Source of the DNA: Bacillota bacterium
Lineage (GTDB): Bacteria; Bacillota; Clostridia; Lachnospirales; Lachnospiraceae
Length of the DNA: 64,000 bases
Direction: 5' to 3'
Assembly (NCBI GenBank): GCA_023411215.1
Contig: JAEYOY010000030.1
Coordinates: forward strand, 1-64,000
This document shows, piece after piece, positions 34,376 to 42,836 of this stretch (positions are counted from its first letter, which is position 1; every line of letters begins with the position of its first letter). The notes below the pieces were generated by a model. That model was given only the letters and a program-made list of their open reading frames with translations, was not told the DNA's origin and made no database searches. Position numbers and translations under genes: made by a program.

Positions 34376-36883
34376 TTACAGATCCTTTCTCGTGATTTGA
34401 ATTAGTCTGAATTCATGTGGTTCCAGAATTGCTTTATAATCGAGTATCTGACTTGTTACATGGTAAACGGCTTTTTTCAAAAGAGGATTTGATAGGTCTT
34501 TTAGTATTTGAAGCTCGTCAGGCTTTTCAAGAGGGACAGCCCCCATCTCAACCCATTTATCAAAGCAGCTTCCGTAATTGCGATTCACGATTTGCTCTGT
34601 TATGCTATATTCACCGTTTGTCAATTCCGTTAATGCGAAGGAAAATTCCTTGACGGCCGTGTTAGTAAATACATGATACCGGTCAGTCAAAGAGATGTTA
34701 AAGTTTATACTTTTGCTATAAAGCTCAGAAAAGTGAAAATAATTATAAAGTATAATACTGTAATTGTCATTGGCGGTTTCCTTCGTAATGAAGTAGCCTT
34801 CTCCATACTGTACCAGCTCCTGCTTTAGCTTCGATAGAAACAGATAAGCATAGTAAGAAGGTTTTTTGATACCATTTTTCGTAAATTGTCCCACTCCTCC
34901 GTGAAATAATTCGGTAGGAAGAGGAAGCTCTTCAATCCAATCGGATAGTGACCAATGACAGAAGCTATCCGCTTTATCATAATTATTTAAAATATTTCTA
35001 ATAAAGTAGGTTCCGGCAAAGCAGGTGTCATTAAGCCATTCCCTATGTGATGAGCTCAAATTCCATTCGGTTATATAAAGCGGCTTATCTGCCCGCTCCG
35101 GTAGTAGCTGATTCAGTGTATCCAAGTATTCTCCAAAGGAATCAACATCCTTGAACAATCTTTTATGATCATTGGCTAAATCCTCCATGAAATTCCTTTT
35201 TGCATCAATGAAATCAACCGAGGCAATATCTGCGGTCGGATAGAAATGGAACAGATAAACATCTGGCATACATTCTCTATCCATAAAGTAATCAAAAATC
35301 ATTTTCATATTATCCTTGGTCACAGTGCAGTTTATATATGCTGTGTTGGCAAATTTTAAATTAGAATAAATACTTTTTACAGCATTTCTAGTAAGCTCAT
35401 ATAATCTTAAAGAAATATCTGGACTTTCAAAATCAAAAGGTAAATGTGACAGGGTTTCATTCCAAAAGGTAAAGATCCATCCAGAAACCTCGGTAAGTCC
35501 ATACCTCTTTATGACGTGCCTTGTAAATTCTGTAACAAGGAATTCCCATTTACTGTAATCCTTGGGTTCACTCATGATAAGAGGATTAGTAAAAAAGTTA
35601 ACATCAGGTGTCTTAGCCAGATCCTTTGGCATAAAGGAAAATTGAACCAATGGCCGAAGTCCGATGCTTAGCAAAAAGTCCAGTATCTCGTCCAGCATAC
35701 TAAAATTCAAAATGGGTTCTCCTGTAGAGGTCTCCCTGTATACCATTAATGCATCATCAAAGATACCATGAAATTTTATATAACGAAATCCGATTTCTTT
35801 CTGCTGAAGGGTCAGCATGTCTTGAATGTTCCGGTATAATAGCTCCTTCGCACGTCCCACAGAGCAAAAAGTCAGACTGGAGTTGGTAAAAGGTTTTGCC
35901 GCTTTGACACTCACAGAACCTAGTTCCAGTTTGAGATGATTCGTAACGGTAGGGGCGACAGCATCTCCCTTATTTAAATAAGTTGCAAGCTTGCCGAAGA
36001 TATTATATTTCTCAATATTAAGATAGCTGCTGTTTGTATTCTTTTCTGTAATTAGCGGTATATTACCGTCTGATTTTTCCTTTCTAAATTCACTGGGGAG
36101 CATATGATATTGCTTTTTAAAGTGTGTAGCAAAGGAGCGGGGGGAGGCAAAACCACAGCTTTCTGCAATTTTTTCAATGGAATAATCAGTATGCAGAAGG
36201 TAACGAATCGAATGCTTGATTCTTAATTGGGTCAGATAATTAGAAATTGATATTTTCATGTTCTTTTCAAAAAAGTGTGACAAGTAAGAGGGAGAAAGAA
36301 ATTCCTGTGCGGCAATATCATTCAACGAGATTTGGCGGTTATAGTTATTGTCAATATATTCAATGATACTGTATAAATGCTCAATCTGCTTCTTTGAACG
36401 GACTACAGAAGGCTGTTCGGTCTTAAAATACAGTAGAAGCTCATGCATTAAACTGCAGGCATGAGCATAGCTGATTAGCTGTGTATAATCCGAGGTACTG
36501 GAATGGAGTTGAATTAGTTGTGCCATCAGACTACGGATATAATCAAAATGCCTGTTATTGTCCTGAAGGCTGGAGTTACAGGAGAAAAATGCGGTTTCCG
36601 GATTGAGCCATTCCATATGAAACATCGAAAGGCGGATTTGTAACGCAAGCAGTACACAATCATCACTGTAGGTTTCATGTACCTGATTCGAATTAATCAA
36701 TATTAGGTCATTTTCCCTAAGCCTATAATGCTCATTTTCCAGCCATATATCTAGATCGCCGGATAAAACCAGCAAAAGTTCAAGGCTTCTGTGCCAGTGC
36801 CTTTGTACACTTCCAATACGTTGGCAGAATAACTTCATCGGAAGATCCTTACTATATTCAATAATTTCATGGATGCTGTCCAT
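34376..36883 (-). CDS. AraC-type regulator fused to a GH39-like glycosidase domain
   Basis: 835 residues. Residues 1-110 are a cupin sensor domain (RHWHRSLELLLVLSGDL). About 172-278 are a double AraC helix-turn-helix (ISLNDIAAQEFLSPSYLSHF; IAESCGFASPRSFATHFKKQ). From about 320 to the end is a glycoside hydrolase family 39 (beta-xylosidase-type) domain, with probable acid/base Glu in FWNETLS near 473 and nucleophile Glu in LYITEWNLSS near 606. Without a signal peptide it is cytoplasmic. Both catalytic residues are kept, so it may bind or cleave a small oligosaccharide that controls transcription. AGGAGGAG precedes the ATG. It is divergent from pgmB and the GH3 gene, its likely targets. Confidence 0.9.
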   Translation of the reverse strand: MDSIHEIIEYSKDLPMKLFCQRIGSVQRHWHRSLELLLVLSGDLDIWLENEHYRLRENDLILINSNQVHETYSDDCVLLALQIRLSMFHMEWLNPETAFFSCNSSLQDNNRHFDYIRSLMAQLIQLHSSTSDYTQLISYAHACSLMHELLLYFKTEQPSVVRSKKQIEHLYSIIEYIDNNYNRQISLNDIAAQEFLSPSYLSHFFEKNMKISISNYLTQLRIKHSIRYLLHTDYSIEKIAESCGFASPRSFATHFKKQYHMLPSEFRKEKSDGNIPLITEKNTNSSYLNIEKYNIFGKLATYLNKGDAVAPTVTNHLKLELGSVSVKAAKPFTNSSLTFCSVGRAKELLYRNIQDMLTLQQKEIGFRYIKFHGIFDDALMVYRETSTGEPILNFSMLDEILDFLLSIGLRPLVQFSFMPKDLAKTPDVNFFTNPLIMSEPKDYSKWEFLVTEFTRHVIKRYGLTEVSGWIFTFWNETLSHLPFDFESPDISLRLYELTRNAVKSIYSNLKFANTAYINCTVTKDNMKMIFDYFMDRECMPDVYLFHFYPTADIASVDFIDAKRNFMEDLANDHKRLFKDVDSFGEYLDTLNQLLPERADKPLYITEWNLSSSHREWLNDTCFAGTYFIRNILNNYDKADSFCHWSLSDWIEELPLPTELFHGGVGQFTKNGIKKPSYYAYLFLSKLKQELVQYGEGYFITKETANDNYSIILYNYFHFSELYSKSINFNISLTDRYHVFTNTAVKEFSFALTELTNGEYSITEQIVNRNYGSCFDKWVEMGAVPLEKPDELQILKDLSNPLLKKAVYHVTSQILDYKAILEPHEFRLIQITRKDL

Positions 36884-36931
36884 TGGTCTCCTCCTAATCT
36901 CTTTAGTGGTTATCCTATGTTACTATAGCCT

Positions 36932-36960
36932 AATATAACATATCGATATAATTGTAACAA
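36932..36960 (-). promoter_or_regulatory. Promoter of the AraC-GH39 gene
   Basis: On the minus strand TTGTTA (36955-36960), 17 bases, TATATT (36932-36937), about 50 bases before the start codon. Confidence 0.55.
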
Positions 36961-37125
36961 GTATAACTGCATATTCTTTAGATTATCTATGTATACGAGC
37001 ATTTGGTAAATAAATAAACAGCAGATTTATGTACATAAATACTAGGATTATGAAGTTGTAAATAAGATAGACCATCTGTAAAATATTTATATAACATATG
37101 ATGAAGAGCAGAAGGAGGGATGTGG

Positions 37126-37788
37126 ATGAATTGTGTAAAGGGATTGATATTTGATTTGGATGGTGTGATTGTCGATACTGCCAAATATCATTATCTTGCA
37201 TGGAAGGCGCTAGCCGATGAGTTGAATATTGTATTTACTGAAATGGATAATGAAAGATTGAAGGGTGTAAGCAGGATGAAATCTCTGGAGATTATCCTTG
37301 AAATCGGTAATAAAAGAATGTCCGAAGAGCAAAAAGAAAAATACTGTAATAAGAAGAATGAGGCATATTTAGAGTATATCTATCAGTTAAGGGAAGATGA
37401 GGTATTGCCGGGGGTCAAGGATTTTCTTCAGGAGGCAAGGAGGAAAGGGTATAAAATTGCATTAGGCTCAGCCAGTAAGAATGCAAATCTGATTTTATCT
37501 AAATTAAATCTTTTGTCATTCTTTCACGCAGTTATTGATGGCACAAAGGTAGAAAAAGCAAAGCCTGATCCAGAAGTATTCTTACTAGGGGCAGAGCAAT
37601 TAGGAGTCAGTGAAAAAAGCTGTATCGTATTTGAAGATGCAAAGGCCGGAGTAGAGGCTGCACATAACGGGGGTATGAAGGCGGTTGGGATAGGCACACC
37701 GGAAAATCTTCCAAATGCAGATATCTGTATACCGGGTCTTAATCATATCACTATTGATGAAATACTGGATAATATCGATTGTGTATGA
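37126..37788 (+). CDS. pgmB: Beta-phosphoglucomutase
   Basis: 220-residue HAD-superfamily enzyme that interconverts beta-glucose 1-phosphate and glucose 6-phosphate. The catalytic Asp pair is in LIFDLDGVIVDT, followed by YHYLAWKALADEL of the cap domain. ALGSASKN provides motif II, KAKPDPEVF motif III and VFEDAKAGVEAA the metal-binding motif IV. ATG 37126 is used because GGAGGG is 7 bases upstream; ATG 37120 directly abuts the site. It precedes the GH3 gene by 86 bases. The pairing implies phosphorolytic or hydrolytic oligosaccharide use, probably under the divergent AraC-GH39 regulator. Confidence 0.93.
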   Translation: MNCVKGLIFDLDGVIVDTAKYHYLAWKALADELNIVFTEMDNERLKGVSRMKSLEIILEIGNKRMSEEQKEKYCNKKNEAYLEYIYQLREDEVLPGVKDFLQEARRKGYKIALGSASKNANLILSKLNLLSFFHAVIDGTKVEKAKPDPEVFLLGAEQLGVSEKSCIVFEDAKAGVEAAHNGGMKAVGIGTPENLPNADICIPGLNHITIDEILDNIDCV

Positions 37789-37874
37789 AACGTAATGAAT
37801 AACATGGAAGCGATTGAATAAAATATCGCAGCCTTTTAATGTATCACGATTAGTGAAGGATGGAGGGAAATAAA

Positions 37875-39590
37875 ATGGATTATAAGTTGTTGGAGAAAAA
37901 ACCATTCAATTTGGATAAGGATGGAGTAAATTGGGTTAAGAGCACGCTTGAGAGTATGACCACGGAGGAAAAAATAGGTCAGCTGTTCTGCCTTATCGCA
38001 TATGACAGTTCTGAGGAAATACTGAAGCCCTTTGTAGAGAAATATAAAATAGGCGGTTGCATGGGAAGACCAATGCCATTGGATGAAATTAGTAGGACGA
38101 TTACCTGTTTGCAGGAGAATTCTAAAATACCGCTGCTGATTGCCGCGAATTTTGAAGCGGGCGGAGATGGTCTGATCAAAGAAGGGACCAATGTTGGACC
38201 CAATATGCAGATTGGGGCTACCGGTAATCCGGAGTTTGCAGGAAAATTGGGCTACGTATGCGCAAAGGAAGGGGCTGCGGTAGGTGCTAACTGGGCTTTT
38301 GCACCGGTAATTGATATCGATAAGAATTTTCGAAATCCTATCATGGCGACCAGACTATTTAGTTCCGATGATAATCTGGTTAAAGAATGCGGCGTAGCAT
38401 ATACGAAGACTTGTCAGGAGCAAGGAATGGCAGTTTCTATTAAGCATTTCCCGGGAGACGGCGTGGATGAAAGGGATCAGCACCTGGTTACCAGCGTAAA
38501 TACTTTATCCTGTGAGGAGTGGGATGAAACCTTCGGAGAAGCCTATAAAGCCTGCATAGAGGAAGGGGCCATGACAGTTATGGTGGGTCATATTATGCAG
38601 CCGGCCTACAGTAAAAGGCTGTGTCCTGGGATTAAGGATGAGGATATTATGCCTGCAACTCTTGCACCGGAATTGATCAATGGCTTATTAAGAGAGAAGC
38701 TGGGCTTTAACGGAATGATTGTAACAGATGCAACAACCATGGCCGGAATGTGTATACCGATGAGCCGGAAAAAGGCGGTTCCTTATACGATTGCAGCTGG
38801 CTGTGATATGTTCCTTTTTACAAAGAACCTAGAAGAAGATTATGGTTATATGAAGGCGGGCGTAGAGGATAATACGATTACTCCAGAGCGCTTGGATGAA
38901 GCAGTGCTTCGTATTCTTGGTTTAAAAGCAGCCCTTAAGCTCCCGCAGAAGAAGGCCAACGGCACCTTACTTCCGGATATTAGCAAAGCCAGAGAGATAA
39001 TCGGATGTAAGGAGCATAGGGATATCGAACTTGAATGTGCGGATCATGCGGTAACATTAGTAAAGAATAAGCAGGGCTTGCTACCGTTGAAGGTAGAGGA
39101 TTACCGAAGAGTTCTGTTATACCCGATCACCTCTGGAGAGAATGCACTTGGGTACGCAGGTGGAGAGGATGTTACTGAGATAATGAAGGATGCACTGGAA
39201 AAGGAAGGCTTCCAGGTTGATGTATTCGTGCCGATGCAGGGTATGGAAGGCAGGACCGCCAAATATCAGGATATGCTTGATAAATATGACCTGCTTCTAT
39301 ATGTTGCGAATATGATAACAAAGAGTAATCAGACGGTGGTGCGTATCGAATGGGCACAGCCTATGGGAGCAAACTGCCCCAACTACCAATCCGATATACC
39401 GACAATATTTATTTCCTTTGCAAACCCTTATCACTTGATCGATGTACCGAGAATCAGAACCTACATAAATGCCTATAAATTTAAACAGGTGAATGTTGAT
39501 GCTGTGATTGATAAAATGCTCGGAAGAAGTGAGTTTAAGGGGAAGGATCCTGTAGATTCCTTTGTTGGCATGTGGGATACAAGATTGTAA
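37875..39590 (+). CDS. Glycoside hydrolase family 3 protein
   Basis: 571 residues. The N-terminal TIM barrel has KHFPGDGVDERDQH, a variant of the family KHFPGHGDTxxDSH motif that keeps the final His, and the nucleophile Asp in VTDATTMAGM. The C-terminal alpha/beta sandwich follows (ITLVKN-like region AVTLVKNKQGLLPL). No signal peptide, so it is a cytoplasmic glycosidase. The altered motif suggests a specificity different from classic NagZ, which cannot be named. ATG 37875 has GGAGGG 7 bases upstream; the ATG at 37860 precedes that site. Second gene after pgmB. Confidence 0.9.
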   Translation: MDYKLLEKKPFNLDKDGVNWVKSTLESMTTEEKIGQLFCLIAYDSSEEILKPFVEKYKIGGCMGRPMPLDEISRTITCLQENSKIPLLIAANFEAGGDGLIKEGTNVGPNMQIGATGNPEFAGKLGYVCAKEGAAVGANWAFAPVIDIDKNFRNPIMATRLFSSDDNLVKECGVAYTKTCQEQGMAVSIKHFPGDGVDERDQHLVTSVNTLSCEEWDETFGEAYKACIEEGAMTVMVGHIMQPAYSKRLCPGIKDEDIMPATLAPELINGLLREKLGFNGMIVTDATTMAGMCIPMSRKKAVPYTIAAGCDMFLFTKNLEEDYGYMKAGVEDNTITPERLDEAVLRILGLKAALKLPQKKANGTLLPDISKAREIIGCKEHRDIELECADHAVTLVKNKQGLLPLKVEDYRRVLLYPITSGENALGYAGGEDVTEIMKDALEKEGFQVDVFVPMQGMEGRTAKYQDMLDKYDLLLYVANMITKSNQTVVRIEWAQPMGANCPNYQSDIPTIFISFANPYHLIDVPRIRTYINAYKFKQVNVDAVIDKMLGRSEFKGKDPVDSFVGMWDTRL

Positions 39591-39789
39591 TCAGAGCGCT
39601 GGTTCGGATCCTCTTTTCGGTATGGTTATTCTAAGAAGTACTTAATAACTCTTGCATATGAGAGAGTTTTTCGATATGATAAATGTAGCAGTAAATTTCC
39701 CACAAAACAATCCATAATATTATCGTTTTGGTTTTGTTTCGTGTGGAGTGTTTATTAGAATACATTGGATTGGAAGAGAGGTTACCGAT

Positions 39790-40269
39790 ATGTTGCAGGA
39801 TGAATATATCAACTTTACGATTGAAAAACAAAAGCATATTGCACTCATTGCTCATGATAGTAAGAAGAAAGAGCTAGTGGAATGGGTAGAGGCAAATAAA
39901 GACATTTTAAAGAATCACTTTTTATGTGGAACAGGTACAACGGCAAGAATGATTGCAGATAAGACGGAGCTCCCGGTGAAGGCTTATAATAGCGGTCCTC
40001 TTGGCGGCGATCAGCAGATTGGCTCCAGAATTGTGGAAGGAAATATTGATTTTGTTATTTTCTTTTGGGATCCCTTGGAATCACAGCCCCATGATCCTGA
40101 TGTGAAGGCACTGCTGCGAATTGCAGCCGTTTATGATATTCCAGTGGCGAATAATAGAGCCACTGCAGATTTTATGATTACCTCAAGGTATATGAATGAG
40201 GAATATGAGCGTCAAGTACTTAATTATAATGCGATTATCCAACGCCGTATTAAAGAGCTGGGCAAATAG
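39790..40269 (+). CDS. mgsA: Methylglyoxal synthase
   Basis: 159 residues matching MgsA, which converts dihydroxyacetone phosphate into methylglyoxal and phosphate, an overflow shunt from glycolysis. Family motifs are KHIALIAHDSKK, GTGTTARMI, SGPLGGDQQIG, FFWDPLESQPHDPDVKALLR and NRATADFMI, which contain the catalytic Asp and phosphate-binding residues. ATG 39790 is preferred over GTG 39748 because GGAAGAGAGG lies 8 bases upstream and length then matches the family. Single gene ending at a strong bidirectional terminator. Confidence 0.95.
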   Translation: MLQDEYINFTIEKQKHIALIAHDSKKKELVEWVEANKDILKNHFLCGTGTTARMIADKTELPVKAYNSGPLGGDQQIGSRIVEGNIDFVIFFWDPLESQPHDPDVKALLRIAAVYDIPVANNRATADFMITSRYMNEEYERQVLNYNAIIQRRIKELGK

Positions 40270-40288
40270 AGCTTGAGTGTGATTATAT

Positions 40289-40342
40289 AAAAGCCACAGA
40301 CTGTAGCATTGCAAAAGCAATGCAATCGGTCTGTGGCTTTCA
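40289..40342. terminator. Bidirectional terminator between mgsA and the LysR gene
   Basis: AAAGCCACAGAC and GGTCTGTGGCTTT form the outer stem, with an inner stem GCATTGC / GCAATGC. A-rich and T-rich flanks allow use by both convergent genes. Confidence 0.85.
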
Positions 40343-40388
40343 TCTTGGAAGAATAACTCTATTCGGCATTTTTGATAAGAGGAAACTC

Positions 40389-41276
40389 TTATTCCTTTGT
40401 ATTCTCGGTCATGATATCTATGAAATACTTTGCAGCATCCGAGAGAGGGATATCCGTGTTGTATGCAGCTACCAGCATACGGGAGGGAATTTCCGTAGTG
40501 GTATTAATGACAGTCAGGTCACTAAGCTCTTTCACACAAAAATCGGGGATAAATGCGATGCCTAAACCAATCTTTGCCAGGTCTATCAGGAGATCGTTAC
40601 TGCTAAGTTCGATAGCCGGTACTAGATCTAAGGAATTCTCGAGGAACAGGTTGTGTAGGAACATACTTGTTGTAGAGCGTTTATCCAGCATGAGAATCGG
40701 ATTTAACTGAAGTTCCTGAAGGCTGATAGGACGATCGGTTAAGGGGAAGGCTTTCGGATTTGCTATAAAAATATCCCGAAATTCCTTGACCGGAAGGATT
40801 TGCATCAAATTATTTAAGCCGGAGTTGGGAGAGTTAGTTACAATCACATCGACATCGTTGCGTTCCAAAAGCTTTGCACATTGCATGGAAGTAGCGTTGG
40901 TTACCTTGATATGAATGCCTGGATATCTCTTATGAAAATTGTTAAGATAAGGTACAAGATAATAACGACAGATCGTATCACTGGCACCGATTCTTAACTG
41001 CACACCGCTTTTTGGATCTGCGCAGAGCTGATTCTCACCTCTGCTGATCAGATTAATAGCAGGTTCGATATGCTTTAGTAATAACTCGCCTTCCTTCGTT
41101 AGGGCAACACGCTTTGTACTACGGATGAAAAGTGTCTGGTTTAGACGCTTCTCCAGAGTCTTGATTGACTGGCTGACAGCAGACTGAGAAATAAATAGGG
41201 TTTCTGCTGCTTCCGAAAAGCTTAAGCTTTTTGCTACATGATAAAAAACCTTATACAATTCATAATTGATATCCAT
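40389..41276 (-). CDS. LysR-family transcriptional regulator
   Basis: 295 residues. The N-terminal helix-turn-helix is LSFSEAAETLFISQSAVSQS followed by the linker helix KTLEKRLNQTLFIRSTK. The C-terminal region is the two-lobed effector-binding domain (LRIGASDTICRYYLVPYLNN). ATG 41276 is chosen because GAAGGAG is about 6 bases upstream and the protein then begins MDINYELYKVFYHV like its relatives; an ATG at 41303 precedes the site. It lies 41 bases after the diguanylate cyclase-like gene on the same strand, so co-transcription is likely. Target unknown. Confidence 0.92.
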   Translation of the reverse strand: MDINYELYKVFYHVAKSLSFSEAAETLFISQSAVSQSIKTLEKRLNQTLFIRSTKRVALTKEGELLLKHIEPAINLISRGENQLCADPKSGVQLRIGASDTICRYYLVPYLNNFHKRYPGIHIKVTNATSMQCAKLLERNDVDVIVTNSPNSGLNNLMQILPVKEFRDIFIANPKAFPLTDRPISLQELQLNPILMLDKRSTTSMFLHNLFLENSLDLVPAIELSSNDLLIDLAKIGLGIAFIPDFCVKELSDLTVINTTTEIPSRMLVAAYNTDIPLSDAAKYFIDIMTENTKE

Positions 41277-41317
41277 GTGCTTCTCCTTCTCTCTGAAATT
41301 CATATACTATAATGATA

Positions 41318-42544
41318 TTATTTGACTGATGTAAGTGTTTTTTTTGCTTCGTTTAGAGCCATATCAGCACTTCTTAATATTGCTGAGGGGTTTCTTCCGT
41401 CTCTTGGGAATACGGAGGTTCCATAACTTGCAGATAGACGGAATTCCGAACCATTATACAGAAACGGTTGGGAGAAACAGCTTCGCATCTGTTCAACCTC
41501 TGACAAAGCATCGGTAGTATTAAGATCTCTGCGGATGAGCAGTGCAAATTCATCGCCGTCAATTCTGGAGAGAATATCTTCGTTCTGTAAATGCTTCTTC
41601 ATAAGATCGGTTATAAAGAGAAGATATTGATCTCCGGCAGAGTAATTCGAGGTTTTATTCAGTGATTTAAAAGAATCAACATCAAATAAAACAAGATACA
41701 AAGGTTTGGATTTACGCGTGCAAAGGTCTATGGATTGCTGAAGATGTTCCATAAACATGGTCCGGTTCGGTAATCCGGTTAGAGCATCATAGTAAACGAG
41801 AGAATGAAGCTTTTGTTCCCTTTCAATAAACCTTTTGTTATAGTCGGCGAGCTGTTTGTTTTGCTCTTGAAGTTCATCCTCTGATGCAAGTAATTCTTCA
41901 TAAAGTGCTGATATATCGCTTTTTTGATCATGTACCAGAATGTATTGCTTGTACAGATTCTCGTAACGATCCTTGTTAACTCGCTGAGAAATGCTTAATA
42001 TGAGAAAAAGCAGTATCAGGAGAAAAGTCTGCGGTATTATATAATAAAGAGATACCTCATAAGCAAAGCTCTTTATATTAATTACGGTATAGAGACAGAT
42101 AATAATTGTTAACGAACCTTTAATGACTGCCATCGCTCTACGCAGACTAGACATTGAGAAAACAATCTGGATAACCGCTATTGTCCAGACGGCGGGACCT
42201 ATAGTATGATAATAGCGCAGGTACATGAACAGGAACCATATCACAAAAAGAACTGTTAAGATCCAGGAGGCAATCGAAACTTTTATTTTGGATCTGCGGA
42301 GCAGTTCGAAGGCGATACCGATTAGCAGAAATACCACCGTATTGATGAATAAATTGGTTTTGGTCTCCGAAGTATGAACGAATAAATGGATAGCTGTAAT
42401 TATGGCACCCAGAAACATAAGAGGAGAAGACAGCATGCAGGCTAGTTGATTTTCATAATATATTATTTGATTTAAATCGTAGGTATTCTTGATTGCTTTT
42501 ATAGTATCAGGGATATTTTTTTTGACATCATACTGAACATCCAT
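41318..42544 (-). CDS. Membrane-bound GGDEF-domain protein (variant DGDEF)
   Basis: 408 residues. Five to six transmembrane helices occupy about 38-195; a coiled coil follows (ALYEELLASEDELQEQNKQL), then a C-terminal GGDEF domain from about 245. YDALTGLPNRTMF is canonical. The active-site loop reads SRIDGDEFALL, so the first Gly of GGDEF is Asp. The metal-binding motif is DVDSFKSLNK, with Lys where Asp is usual; guanine-contacting Asn and Asp (AGD) are kept. The upstream I-site Arg (RxxD) is absent. It may be a low-activity diguanylate cyclase or a nucleotide-binding receptor. AAAGGA lies upstream of the ATG. Confidence 0.88.
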   Translation of the reverse strand: MDVQYDVKKNIPDTIKAIKNTYDLNQIIYYENQLACMLSSPLMFLGAIITAIHLFVHTSETKTNLFINTVVFLLIGIAFELLRRSKIKVSIASWILTVLFVIWFLFMYLRYYHTIGPAVWTIAVIQIVFSMSSLRRAMAVIKGSLTIIICLYTVINIKSFAYEVSLYYIIPQTFLLILLFLILSISQRVNKDRYENLYKQYILVHDQKSDISALYEELLASEDELQEQNKQLADYNKRFIEREQKLHSLVYYDALTGLPNRTMFMEHLQQSIDLCTRKSKPLYLVLFDVDSFKSLNKTSNYSAGDQYLLFITDLMKKHLQNEDILSRIDGDEFALLIRRDLNTTDALSEVEQMRSCFSQPFLYNGSEFRLSASYGTSVFPRDGRNPSAILRSADMALNEAKKTLTSVK

Positions 42545-42836
42545 CGAGTTTTTTTCCTTTATATATAGATATTCGATTAAAATAAACAGTCGCTATCTAT
42601 TAGTTGGCCTAATAAAAAGATTAACATATATTAATTTTGATTATAAGACATGTTATGCTATAATGCAAGAGCATGATAAAGGTAATAGGGTACAAACCAT
42701 AGAGTTACAGCTACAGAAAGTATAATTCACACTGTTCCGGACAGAAGGAAACTAGATTGAAAAATCATAGATTTTTCAATCGGCAAATTTGTGCTGCCGT
42801 CTTAATATGCGGATTTGCAGCAGAATGGAGATTTGT
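42545..42836 (+). other. Divergent intergenic region upstream of purL
   Basis: 292 bases between the divergent GGDEF and purL genes. It contains a near-perfect hairpin TTGAAAAATC / GATTTTTCAA at 42756-42779. No purine riboswitch core or PurR-box was recognised. Confidence 0.4.

Noticed and set aside
40320..40710. Two overlapping plus-strand frames of 81 and 112 codons
   Set aside because: Antisense to the LysR gene, with no start signals; the LysR homology on the minus strand explains the region.
42757..42836. Possible purine riboswitch before purL
   Set aside because: Only a simple AT-rich hairpin is present; none of the conserved purine aptamer loop sequences were found.
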